Positions 51,234 to 60,818 of a stretch of 63,376 bases of DNA are shown here, in pieces. Positions within the stretch are counted from its first letter, which is position 1. Each line of letters starts with the position of its first letter. The stretch comes from Gammaproteobacteria bacterium (GTDB lineage Bacteria; Pseudomonadota; Gammaproteobacteria; Methylococcales; Methylococcaceae). The notes under the pieces were generated by a model. The model saw only the letters and a program-made list of their open reading frames with translations, was not told the origin of the DNA and made no database searches. Position numbers and translations under genes: made by a program. The stretch is from the NCBI GenBank assembly GCA_009922685.1, contig RFVA01000006.1:1-63376 (forward strand), written 5' to 3'.

Positions 51234-52448
51234 TTAGTGGGCCGCGATGTCGGCGGGCTGCACCAAATCACCGGTGCTGTTGCCGAACGCGTTACGCTGA
51301 TAAGTAATGACCGCCGCAACCTCTTGAGGTTTCAGGATATTGCGGAATGACGCCATCAAAGGTGGCTTGCCATTAAGGACCAGTTGAATGTGGGCTGCCA
51401 GGGGACCTTGGACCACCTGACTGCCGTGAATCGCAGGAAAGAGACCCTGAATGCCTTCCCCATTCGCCTGATGACAACTCTGGCAATGGCTTTCATAGAC
51501 TTCCTTGCCCAACGTCATGGCGACCTCTTGGGTCAAAGGTTCACCGATCTCGGCCGGCGCGGAACTCATCGCCTCGCCGGTAGCTGCAGCTACTTGGAGA
51601 GGCTCTGGTTGATGATCGTTGGATTTTTCTTGATGACTGGCTGAGTCATCGACCGCCACGATGGGCGCGCCCTTTTGAGCAGCCAGCCACTCACGATATT
51701 CCGCCTCCGGCTTTGCGATCACGACGATCGGCATGAAGGCATGATCCCGGCCGCAGAGCTCCGTACACTGACCACGATAGGTACCCGGTTTCTCAATCGT
51801 TGCCCAGCCATCGGTAATAAAGCCTGGAATAGTGTCTTTTTTCCAGCCAAGGTCCGGCACCCACCAGGCGTGAATCACATCGCCGCCTGTAAAAAGGAAT
51901 CGGACCTTCTTGCCCACAGGGAGAACCAAGGGGTGATCCACATCGAGAAGATAATGATCCACGGTAGCAGGGTCGATACCGGAACCCAATTGACGCGCTT
52001 CATTGCTCTTGGCTGAGAGCGTACTGAAGAAACTGACTCCCTCATCAAGATAGTCATATTTCCATTTCCACTGATACCCCGTCACCTTCACCGTGAGATC
52101 TGCTCCGGAAGTATCGTAGGCTTTGATCATCACCCGCGTCGCCGGAACCGCCATTCCCAGCAAAATCAGGAATGGAATGATGGTCCAAAGGATTTCAATC
52201 TTGGTGTTCTCATGAAACTGTGCCGGCACGACACCCTTTGACTTCCGGTGATGGATTAACGAGTAGACCAGAATCCCATAGACCAAGACGCCAATGCCTA
52301 CGCAGATCCAGAAGATCAGCATATGCAGATCATGGATATCACGACTGAGCTCGGTGACGCCTTCAGTCAGATTGAGTGCGTAATCAGCAGAAGCCTCACT
52401 AGCGACCGCTAACCCACTCACCGCCAGTAAAGTCATTAATTTCTTCAC
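51234..52448 (-). CDS. coxB: Cytochrome c oxidase subunit II with fused cytochrome c domain
   Basis: Subunit II takes electrons from cytochrome c through CuA. The 404-residue protein starts with GTG at 52446-52448 (AGAGGG upstream). It has a signal peptide, two transmembrane helices and the CuA domain with DVIHAWWVP and GQCTELCGRDHAFMP. A linker rich in Glu, Pro and Ala leads to a C-terminal c-type heme domain (CQSCH; later Met in LMASF). This is a caa3-like arrangement. It is the first gene of the cox operon. Confidence 0.96.
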   Translation of the reverse strand: MKKLMTLLAVSGLAVASEASADYALNLTEGVTELSRDIHDLHMLIFWICVGIGVLVYGILVYSLIHHRKSKGVVPAQFHENTKIEILWTIIPFLILLGMAVPATRVMIKAYDTSGADLTVKVTGYQWKWKYDYLDEGVSFFSTLSAKSNEARQLGSGIDPATVDHYLLDVDHPLVLPVGKKVRFLFTGGDVIHAWWVPDLGWKKDTIPGFITDGWATIEKPGTYRGQCTELCGRDHAFMPIVVIAKPEAEYREWLAAQKGAPIVAVDDSASHQEKSNDHQPEPLQVAAATGEAMSSAPAEIGEPLTQEVAMTLGKEVYESHCQSCHQANGEGIQGLFPAIHGSQVVQGPLAAHIQLVLNGKPPLMASFRNILKPQEVAAVITYQRNAFGNSTGDLVQPADIAAH

Positions 52449-52928
52449 GAAACCCTCTCTCTACAGTCGCTCGGACCAACGATTGGCCTTGCTATATATA
52501 TGTCAAAAAATATTTTTGCTGCACCCAAAAGTCAGTTCCCTCTCATGAACACATCCTGAATGGATATTCAGGCGTATCCCTTCGATAAGGTCTCTGCCTT
52601 AGGCAGCCAATCACTCAATTGGTTGCGTCGCCAGCGAAGATGCAGCCCCCCCTTTATAAGGGAGTCTTTCCCGCCCATCTTTGCGCGCTTCCATATTATT
52701 ATTTGACGGCAATCTGGGCCATCTAAAGCCCTTCAAGCGATCCCACGATCCAAATAAAAGAATCGTATGCGCCGACATTGCCTCTGCTTCAGCGTGATGA
52801 GTTCCCAGTGGAATCACGATCATCTCAAACCAGACCCGATGATCAAGAGCGCCTAATCTCCCAAGGAATTTTATCCCGACGCGCCGGCCCAATGGCCGAC
52901 CATCTCCCAAGGATCAACTACACCCAGC
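52449..52928. other. 480-bp gap upstream of the cox operon with an inverted repeat
   Basis: No gene is recognised between coxB and bioD. An A+T-rich stretch (52490-52520) contains TTGACA on the minus strand but no well-spaced -10. CCTGAAT (52555-52561) and ATTCAGG (52566-52572) form an exact inverted repeat about 110 bp before the coxB start, a candidate operator. A 99-codon open frame at 52611-52910 on the minus strand has no recognisable domain and I do not call it. Confidence 0.4.
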
Positions 52929-54450
<1,522 letters not shown>

Positions 54451-54454
<4 letters not shown>

Positions 54455-55236
54455 CGAGGGACCCTCAGAAGAAAGTCACGTAAAAATAAAGCCACTTCAT
54501 CACGGTGGGTCCAAAAAGGAAGATGCGCGGCACCTTTGAGGATACAAAGGTCGATCTCCGATCGCAGCACTCTCATCTTATCCGCCACAGCGATCGGGAC
54601 GAGTCGATCCAGACCACCAAGGATGACAGCAACCGGCACCGAAAGTCTCTCAAAATCGGACCTTAGATCCTGATCCAACAGCAAAGAAAGACCCCCCTCA
54701 AGGGCCTTAGGGTCGGCTAGGGGGCGCGCAGCGACGGCTTCCTTGATTCGCCTTGCCATATCACGCGCATCGGGCTGACCCAAGGTTTGCAAACCCACAA
54801 ACCGCTTCATGGTGCCCTGAAAATCCTCCTCCAATTGCGCCGCCATCTCCACTAAAAGACTTCTGGGCACGCCAGGCCAATCAGCCGCCTCTATAAATAA
54901 GGGCGAACTGGCCATCAAGGTAAGACTTAAAAGACGCTCTGGCGCGGCACCGGCGACGAGGCTGGCCAATACGCCCCCAAGAGACCAACCGAGCCAATGT
55001 GCGCGGGGCGGCGCGACCTTCAGGAGCATCTTGATCAGATCCTCCTGCTGCCAAGAACCTTGAGGACTGAAACCATGCCCCGGAAGATCTAAAAGGGTGA
55101 TAGAAAAATCCTGCGACAGCTGATCGGCAAAATCCTTTAGTAAACCGCCATGCATACCCCAGCCATGGATGATCAAAAGATCAGGCCCACCCCCCCAACG
55201 CTCAACATAAAGATCCTTCAATGGCTGCGCCGTCAT
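54451..55236 (-). CDS. bioH: Pimeloyl-ACP methyl ester carboxylesterase BioH
   Basis: BioH removes the methyl group from pimeloyl-ACP methyl ester, ending chain extension. The 261-residue alpha/beta hydrolase has the oxyanion LIHGWGMHG, the nucleophile elbow LGWSLGG, Asp in GGLDRLVP and His in GAAHLPFWTH. In E. coli bioH is unlinked; here it sits inside the bio operon, as in many other gammaproteobacteria. Confidence 0.95.
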
Positions 55237-56411
55237 GGCCTTGGATCTTCAACTAGAGACGATGGCAGTGCTCGAAAGCCATCCGATAGGGCTTCCAAAA
55301 GAGCATCAACCTGATCGTGAGTATGGCCAGCCGTGAGGGTCACGCGAAGTCTTGCCGTTCCCCTTGGAACCGTCGGAGGACGAATAGCCGTGACCAAAAA
55401 GCCCCGATCCAATAACTGATCAGCCAAGGCGGTTGCCACCAAAGGGCTGCCACATAAAAAAGGCTGTATGGGTGATCTCGATGCCATCAAAGGCAAATGA
55501 AGATCCGTAGCCCCTTGTCGAAGCCTTTCAATCAACCCCCGAAGATGCTCACGGCGCCACCCTTCCTCTTGAATGAGGGTCAGCGACGCCATCGTCGCCA
55601 CAGCCAGTGCCGGCGGCAAGGCCGTGGTGTAGATCGCGGTCCGGGCTCGCTGCAATAAATAATCGATCAAGTCCTTATGACCGGCCACAAAGGCACCAAA
55701 GGTGCCAAAGGCCTTACCCAAGGTGCCCATGAGTATCGGGACCTCCCCCTGACCGAGTGCCAGAGATTCCAGGAGCCCTGCCCCTGTCTCACCAAGAACT
55801 CCCAGCCCATGAGCATCGTCAATCATCAATAAGGCGCCCGCCTTCAGAGCCACCGCCGAAAGACCCATCACATCGGCGGTATCCCCATCCATACTGAAGA
55901 CGCCATCACTCACAATCAATTGACCCTCCCCTGAAGACAGCAAAGGAACTGATCCATGGGGGTAACGCTTAAGCTTGGCTCCAGACAGCCGGGCCCCATC
56001 AAGCAAGGAGGCATGATTCAAACGATCCTCGAAAATGGTTCCGGCTCGCCCCACGAGCGCATCGATCACGCCCAGATTAGCCATATAGCCTGTAGAAAAT
56101 AACAGCGCCCGATCGCGATGCGTGAATGCGGCCAAGGCTTCTTCTAACTCTTGATGCGGCAGGCTGTGGCCACAGACCAAATGCGAGGCCCCAGAACCAA
56201 CGCCAAATTCCGATGCACCCCTTCTTAGCGCGTCCACTACGCGAGGATGATTGGCCAAACCGAGATAATCATTGCTGCAGAAATTCAGCAAAGGACGACC
56301 CTCCAGAATGACTGAGACCCCCTGAGGTGTCGACAGCATCTTTCTTCGGCGAGTCAGCCCTTGAGAATCGATCTCCTTCAGTCTCTCCGACAACCCCTCG
56401 GCCGCGCTCAT
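55233..56411 (-). CDS. bioF: 8-amino-7-oxononanoate synthase
   Basis: BioF condenses pimeloyl-ACP with alanine. It is a 392-residue PLP enzyme: FCSNDYLGLANHP, GSGASHLVCGH, VSDGVFSMDGD, DDAHGLGVLG and the PLP lysine in MGTLGKAFGTFG. The loop between KRYPHG and LIVSDG looks about six residues shorter than in relatives I recall; this may be natural. Overlaps bioH by 4 bp and follows bioB by 23 bp. Confidence 0.95.
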   Translation of the reverse strand: MSAAEGLSERLKEIDSQGLTRRRKMLSTPQGVSVILEGRPLLNFCSNDYLGLANHPRVVDALRRGASEFGVGSGASHLVCGHSLPHQELEEALAAFTHRDRALLFSTGYMANLGVIDALVGRAGTIFEDRLNHASLLDGARLSGAKLKRYPHGSVPLLSSGEGQLIVSDGVFSMDGDTADVMGLSAVALKAGALLMIDDAHGLGVLGETGAGLLESLALGQGEVPILMGTLGKAFGTFGAFVAGHKDLIDYLLQRARTAIYTTALPPALAVATMASLTLIQEEGWRREHLRGLIERLRQGATDLHLPLMASRSPIQPFLCGSPLVATALADQLLDRGFLVTAIRPPTVPRGTARLRVTLTAGHTHDQVDALLEALSDGFRALPSSLVEDPRP

Positions 56412-56434
56412 GAACTGGCCACCTCGAAATGGAA

Positions 56435-57454
56435 TTAATCGGCTTCCGCGTAAAATCCAGACATGCGAATACCCAGGCGTCTAAATAAAAGCCGATCCGT
56501 TTCAGCAACCGGATTCTCGGTCGTCAATAACCGTTCGCCATAGAAAATGGAGTTAGCCCCCGCCATAAAACAAAGAGCTTGCATTTCATCACTCATCTCC
56601 GATCGACCCGCGGACAGCCGGACACGCGACTTGGGCATCATGATTCGGGCCGCCGCAATCGTCCTCACAAAATCCAAAGGATCAAGCGCATCCACATCAC
56701 TCAGGGGCGTCCCCTCCACCTTGACCAGAAGATTGATCGGCACACTTTCTGGATGACGAGGCATATTGGCCAATTGGATGAGCAACCCCGCTCGATCCTC
56801 CAGCCCTTCCCCCATCCCCACAATGCCTCCGCAGCAGACATTCAAACCCGCCTCACGGACCCGCTCGAGAGTGTCGAGACGATCCTGATAGGTTCGGGTA
56901 GAAATAATTTCGGAGTAATAGGCCTCAGAGGTATCGAGATTGTGATTGTAGTAATCCAGTCCAGACGCCTTGAGTTGATGCGTCTGCTGATCCGTCAACA
57001 TCCCCAGCGTCACACAGGTCTCCATTCCCAGCGCCTTGACCTCCTCAATCATCTCGCAGACGCGATCAATATCGCGATCACTGGGGCTTCGCCAAGCGGC
57101 CCCCATACAGAAACGACCCGCTCCCTCCGCTTTTGCTCTGCGAGCAGCCTCGATGACATCAGCAATCGGTAATAAAGACTCTTGGCCGAGTCCCGTCTGA
57201 TAGTGGGCACTTTGTGGACAATAGGCACAATCTTCAGAACAAGAGCCCGTTTTAATGCTCAACAGACTGGAGACCTGCACTTCATTGGGATCAAAGTGCT
57301 CGCGATGGATGGTCTGGGCGTGAAATAAAAGATCCGAAAACGGCTGATTGAGGAGTGCCTTGACTTCCAGAAGGCCCCAATCATGACGAATCGACTCAGA
57401 AAGGACCTTGAGATCCAAACGGCTTTGATCAACAACCCAATCCTGAACTGACAT
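56435..57454 (-). CDS. bioB: Biotin synthase
   Basis: BioB inserts sulfur into dethiobiotin by radical SAM chemistry. I start it at the ATG at 57452-57454, giving 339 residues. The radical SAM motif is [11 protein letters not shown], and the 2Fe-2S ligands are in [19 protein letters not shown] and RLSAGR (Arg ligand). It is first in the operon and has a promoter with an inverted repeat upstream. Confidence 0.96.
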   Translation of the reverse strand: MSVQDWVVDQSRLDLKVLSESIRHDWGLLEVKALLNQPFSDLLFHAQTIHREHFDPNEVQVSSLLSIKTGSCSEDCAYCPQSAHYQTGLGQESLLPIADVIEAARRAKAEGAGRFCMGAAWRSPSDRDIDRVCEMIEEVKALGMETCVTLGMLTDQQTHQLKASGLDYYNHNLDTSEAYYSEIISTRTYQDRLDTLERVREAGLNVCCGGIVGMGEGLEDRAGLLIQLANMPRHPESVPINLLVKVEGTPLSDVDALDPLDFVRTIAAARIMMPKSRVRLSAGRSEMSDEMQALCFMAGANSIFYGERLLTTENPVAETDRLLFRRLGIRMSGFYAEAD

Positions 57455-57524
57455 GCGACATCTCCCTTGAACCTTGAGGGGTCTAAAGACGAGCACCAAT
57501 GGTCAACGCGCTCGCCCCAAAAAA

Positions 57525-57549
57525 AGTTTACAGCTGGTCGTAAATTATA
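57525..57549 (-). promoter_or_regulatory. bioB promoter -10 with overlapping inverted repeat
   Basis: On the minus strand a perfect TATAAT (57544-57549) overlaps AATTTAC, the first arm of an inverted repeat whose second arm is GTAAACT (57525-57531), spacer eight bases. The arm sequence resembles half-sites of biotin repressors (GTTTAC/GTAAAC), although the spacer is shorter than in the E. coli BirA operator. No good -35 is seen. Biotin-dependent repression is inferred. Confidence 0.5.
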
Positions 57550-57678
57550 CTGTTTTGTCTGAGACGCGCACCCAAAAGGCTTCGCCTCCCTCCAGCCCCC
57601 ACCAAAAAGTCTCATCCTGTTCAACTAAAGTGGCCTTTCAAGCGTTAATATCGTGGTCATTCATTCATCGAGACCCGC

Positions 57679-58560
57679 ATGAAGGCTTCAAGACGATCCC
57701 ATGACAGCCAAGGACGAGGGCTGTCAGGGCTTATATTATTGACCCTCGCACTGATCGTTTCAGCGGCCGAACCCCCCATACCCGAGGGTCCTTGGGAGGG
57801 CTTTCCGAGAACCCAGCCAGAGATCCGTTATGAATCTGATCTCGGCGCCAATAAAAATTATGTTTTTGGAGTCACCAAGTCATTTCCGCCCTATAAGGAC
57901 CCGGATCGCGCTGAAGTTGAAGATTTAAAGAGCCCTCTCGACAACCCCGCGTTCAGCAGTTACAACCTGATCGTCATTGTCAATAAGTCCACGCACCCTT
58001 TGTGGGGTCCTGGTCAAACCCTGAGGGTTTACCAGCGGGGTAAAGGACTGCTCTATTATTGGCTCATCTCTTCAGGAGCCAAAGGTCATGAGACCACATC
58101 AGGGTACTTCAGACCGCTGATGTTTTCCTCACGCCATTGGTCAGGTAAATACGATGCCCCCATGCTTTGGGCGGTCTTTTTCAATGGCGGGATGGCACTT
58201 CATTCCTCGCTTGATCGGGAATCAATGAGGGAAATGGGCCAAGCAGGCGCCTCACATGGATGCGTGCATGTCGAGGACTATCGCGCGGAAGAGCTCTTCC
58301 ATTTGGTAGGGCAAAGCGGTTTCGGATCCGTCGATGTGATCGACCGCCAGCAAGGCCTAAAGACCGGCGCCAAAGTAGCGTCCTACCGGACGCTGATTAT
58401 CGTCGGCCCAACCCAGTACTGGGATACAAGAAGCTCCGTTAAAGCCTCCCCCTCTCAACCTAGATCCCAGAAAAAAACACCCGCGACGTCACCCCAAAAG
58501 AAGCACCGTGTCGACCCTAAAAAGCCAACGGGTTCACCCCCTCAAAAACGCAAGCATTGA
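57679..58560 (+). CDS. L,D-transpeptidase (YkuD fold), secreted, with basic C-terminal tail
   Basis: Enzymes of this family form 3-3 cross-links in peptidoglycan or attach lipoproteins to it. The 293-residue protein has a signal peptide (GLSGLILLTLALIVSAAE) and the catalytic block ending in ASHGCVHV, which has the conserved His and Cys. The last 45 residues are rich in Lys, Pro, Ser and Gln and look disordered. It is divergent from bioB and nearly abuts the convergent xthA (4 bp). Confidence 0.85.
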   Translation: MKASRRSHDSQGRGLSGLILLTLALIVSAAEPPIPEGPWEGFPRTQPEIRYESDLGANKNYVFGVTKSFPPYKDPDRAEVEDLKSPLDNPAFSSYNLIVIVNKSTHPLWGPGQTLRVYQRGKGLLYYWLISSGAKGHETTSGYFRPLMFSSRHWSGKYDAPMLWAVFFNGGMALHSSLDRESMREMGQAGASHGCVHVEDYRAEELFHLVGQSGFGSVDVIDRQQGLKTGAKVASYRTLIIVGPTQYWDTRSSVKASPSQPRSQKKTPATSPQKKHRVDPKKPTGSPPQKRKH

Positions 58561-58564
58561 AGAT

Positions 58565-59341
58565 TCAGCTGGCCGAATCGCCAAAGATGGCGAGAACCGG
58601 GGCATGATCGGATGGACGCTCAAGCCCTCTTGGACCTTGATCCACCTCACACGAAAGGCAAGCCGACATCAAAGCCTCTGTCGCAAGGATATGATCAATG
58701 CGGAGCCCAAGATTGCGGCGGAACCCGTTCATGCGGTAGTCCCACCAGGTATAAGTCTTTTCTGGCTGATCGAATCGGCGGAGGCTGTCGATCAACCCGA
58801 TCCCCAAGAGAGCCTCAAAGGCCGCTCGCTCAGGTGCACTGCAGAGCAGCTTGTTTTCGAAGGCCACCGGGTCATAGACATCCCGATCGGCGGGCGCAAT
58901 ATTAAAATCCCCAAGAACCACGAGATGAGGGTGACGCTGGCGCTCCCCCTCTAACCATCCCGTGACCCGCTGAAGCCAGTCGAGCTTGTAGGCATACTTC
59001 TCAGAACCCACTTCGCTGCCATTTGGCACATAAAGGTTGACGATACGAGACCCACCGACCGTCGCCGCCAAAATCCTTCGCTGGGGGTCTTCAAGACCAG
59101 GAATATCCGTGATGTTGTTTTCAGGCGCCATTCGGGTCACCAAAGCGACCCCGTTATAGGTTTTTTGGCCACTAAAAACCACGTGATAACCCAGCGATTG
59201 AAGGGGCTCCAGAGGAAATTGAGAATCCTCTGTCTTGGTCTCCTGGAGCGCTAAAATATCTGGCTCAACGGTCTTAAGCCAATCCAGCACATGAGGAAGC
59301 CGGACTCTCAGGGAATTGACATTCCAAGTGGCAATTTTCAT
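58565..59341 (-). CDS. xthA: Exodeoxyribonuclease III
   Basis: ExoIII is an AP endonuclease and 3'-exonuclease in base-excision repair. The 258-residue protein has WNVNSLRVRLPH, LALQETKTED (metal Glu), NLYVPNGSEVGSEKY, GDFNIAPADRDV and the C-terminal PSDHAPVLA His. It overlaps the upstream lipoprotein gene by 4 bp, with lpxD beyond, so the three are probably one transcript. Confidence 0.95.
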   Translation of the reverse strand: MKIATWNVNSLRVRLPHVLDWLKTVEPDILALQETKTEDSQFPLEPLQSLGYHVVFSGQKTYNGVALVTRMAPENNITDIPGLEDPQRRILAATVGGSRIVNLYVPNGSEVGSEKYAYKLDWLQRVTGWLEGERQRHPHLVVLGDFNIAPADRDVYDPVAFENKLLCSAPERAAFEALLGIGLIDSLRRFDQPEKTYTWWDYRMNGFRRNLGLRIDHILATEALMSACLSCEVDQGPRGLERPSDHAPVLAIFGDSAS

Positions 59342-59616
59342 TCGAATGAGGGATTGAGCGACGTTAGAACGCAGGAAAATTCGACATCGCAGTCAAAATT
59401 CTGCTGGCTTTTCCGATCAAAACACACATCGTTTTCGCCACAGAAGCCACCCTCTAAAAGAATCATTTCCTTGGTGACGGTCCCAAGCCTTGGAACTGCT
59501 TTGGCCGCGAGGTGCGTTTGCTGTGGCTGATGAATCTCCGGCCGCTTAGAGCACCCGCCCACCAAAACACCGCCGGCGAGAAGAATCATCGACCCAACCG
59601 AGAGCCCCCTAATCAT
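59338..59616 (-). CDS. Small cysteine-rich lipoprotein of unknown function
   Basis: I do not recognise this 92-residue protein. A signal peptide ends in the lipobox LVGGC. After a Gln-rich linker, four more cysteines lie in the last 40 residues (GFCGENDVCFD and FDCDVEFSC), suggesting two disulfides or a metal site in the periplasm. The ATG at 59614-59616 lies inside the lpxD stop region, and its end overlaps xthA as ATGA. That tight coupling supports it as a real gene. Confidence 0.7.
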   Translation of the reverse strand: MIRGLSVGSMILLAGGVLVGGCSKRPEIHQPQQTHLAAKAVPRLGTVTKEMILLEGGFCGENDVCFDRKSQQNFDCDVEFSCVLTSLNPSFE

Positions 59617-60673
59617 CACTTGAAAGAGCCGCCAATTTCTTTTCCAAGGCTTTCAGTCGAGTCCACATCTCATGCAACCTTGGCATGATGGCCATATTTT
59701 TGAGGTATTGCTGAAGCGGCTGAACCGGACCACCCGCGTACATGCCTGGCTCCTTGATACTGTTATTGAGCCCGGCACGGTGCAATAAAACGGTGTCATC
59801 TGGCACCGTCACGTGATCGAGCGTTCCGGTTTGACCAGAAGCAATGACCCGGCGACCGAACCGAGTAGACCCTGAAAGCCCGGTATGGGCGCAAAGAATA
59901 CTGTCTTCACCAATTTCGACGTTATGGCCCAAGTGGCACATCGCATCAATCACCGCACCTGACTTCACTTGGGTCATCCCATAAGTGCCGCGGTCAATAT
60001 TGGTATTGGCCCCGATAACGACACGATCACCAATCGTGACAGACCCCGTATGCGGGATGCGGTAGTTCCGTCGACGCTCATCCTGAGCGAAACCAAACCC
60101 TTCGGATCCAATGACGCACCCGGCCTTAAGGATCACATCCGATCCAATATCACAGCCATAACCGACAACGCAGCCCGGATGAAGGACGGTCCCCTCGCCA
60201 ATCCTCGCGTCATGTTCGACGACGACATTGGCCATCAAAACGACGCGATCACCGAGTACCACATTCCGGCCGATCACCACACCAGGACCGACCAACACCC
60301 CCTCGGGAACCATGACGCTGTCATGAATCACCGCTGATAGGTGGATTCTTGGCCATTCGCTATCGCGCACATTCCGATCGGCATAGGTCTGCTTCAAAAT
60401 GGCCATCGCCAGACGAACATTCGGCGCGATGAGGACCGCGAGATCCTCCAGATCTTGAAGGCTCTCGGCAACCCCTTTCGAGGTCACAATGCCGGCGGGC
60501 TTCTGTTCCCTGACCCGGTCAAGGTATTTGACATGATCAACGAACACCAAATCACCAGGCCGGCATTCCTCAATCGGAGACAGCCTCACAAAGAGGACGT
60601 CCGGGCCCTGCCTTTCAACGATCAGGCCCTCAGAAGAAAATCTTTCAATCAGCTTTGATGCAAGAACATTCAT
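59609..60673 (-). CDS. lpxD: UDP-3-O-acylglucosamine N-acyltransferase (LpxD family), unlinked copy
   Basis: LpxD adds the second acyl chain in lipid A synthesis. The 354-residue protein starts at MNVLASKLIERF. An N-terminal uridine-binding domain is followed by a left-handed beta helix of hexapeptide repeats; the catalytic histidine lies in MCHLGHNVEIGED. The C-terminal helix (LHEMWTRLKALEKKLAAL) is also typical. It is not beside bamA, skp or fabZ, so it may be a second, paralogous LpxD. It is divergent from gspE. Confidence 0.88.
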   Translation of the reverse strand: MNVLASKLIERFSSEGLIVERQGPDVLFVRLSPIEECRPGDLVFVDHVKYLDRVREQKPAGIVTSKGVAESLQDLEDLAVLIAPNVRLAMAILKQTYADRNVRDSEWPRIHLSAVIHDSVMVPEGVLVGPGVVIGRNVVLGDRVVLMANVVVEHDARIGEGTVLHPGCVVGYGCDIGSDVILKAGCVIGSEGFGFAQDERRRNYRIPHTGSVTIGDRVVIGANTNIDRGTYGMTQVKSGAVIDAMCHLGHNVEIGEDSILCAHTGLSGSTRFGRRVIASGQTGTLDHVTVPDDTVLLHRAGLNNSIKEPGMYAGGPVQPLQQYLKNMAIMPRLHEMWTRLKALEKKLAALSSDD

Positions 60674-60778
60674 GACGTCAATCACACGGCGGAAGGTAGT
60701 GACATAATATAGGAAGGACGTGACTTCTGTTGCATGCCCCCCGCGCCTAGCGATGGGTGTAAGATGTTGACGTCAATC
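60673..60778. repeat. Two copies of TGACGTCAATC in the lpxD-gspE gap
   Basis: The 11-mer occurs at 60673-60683, across the lpxD start, and at 60768-60778, before the gspE start. Each copy contains the palindrome TGACGTCA. Both could be sites for one regulator of the divergent genes; chance cannot be excluded. Confidence 0.3.
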
Positions 60779-60818
60779 TCCCTAGACGTTCCCCTGACCC
60801 TTCCATCGGATAACGACC

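Noticed and set aside
52611-52910. 99-codon open frame on the minus strand between coxB and bioD
   Set aside because: No recognisable domain, no clear ribosome-binding site, low-complexity basic composition and irregular codon use; probably non-coding.
55900-55990. A further internal deletion in bioF (loop about six residues short)
   Set aside because: All catalytic motifs are present and loop length varies in this family; too small to call without alignment.
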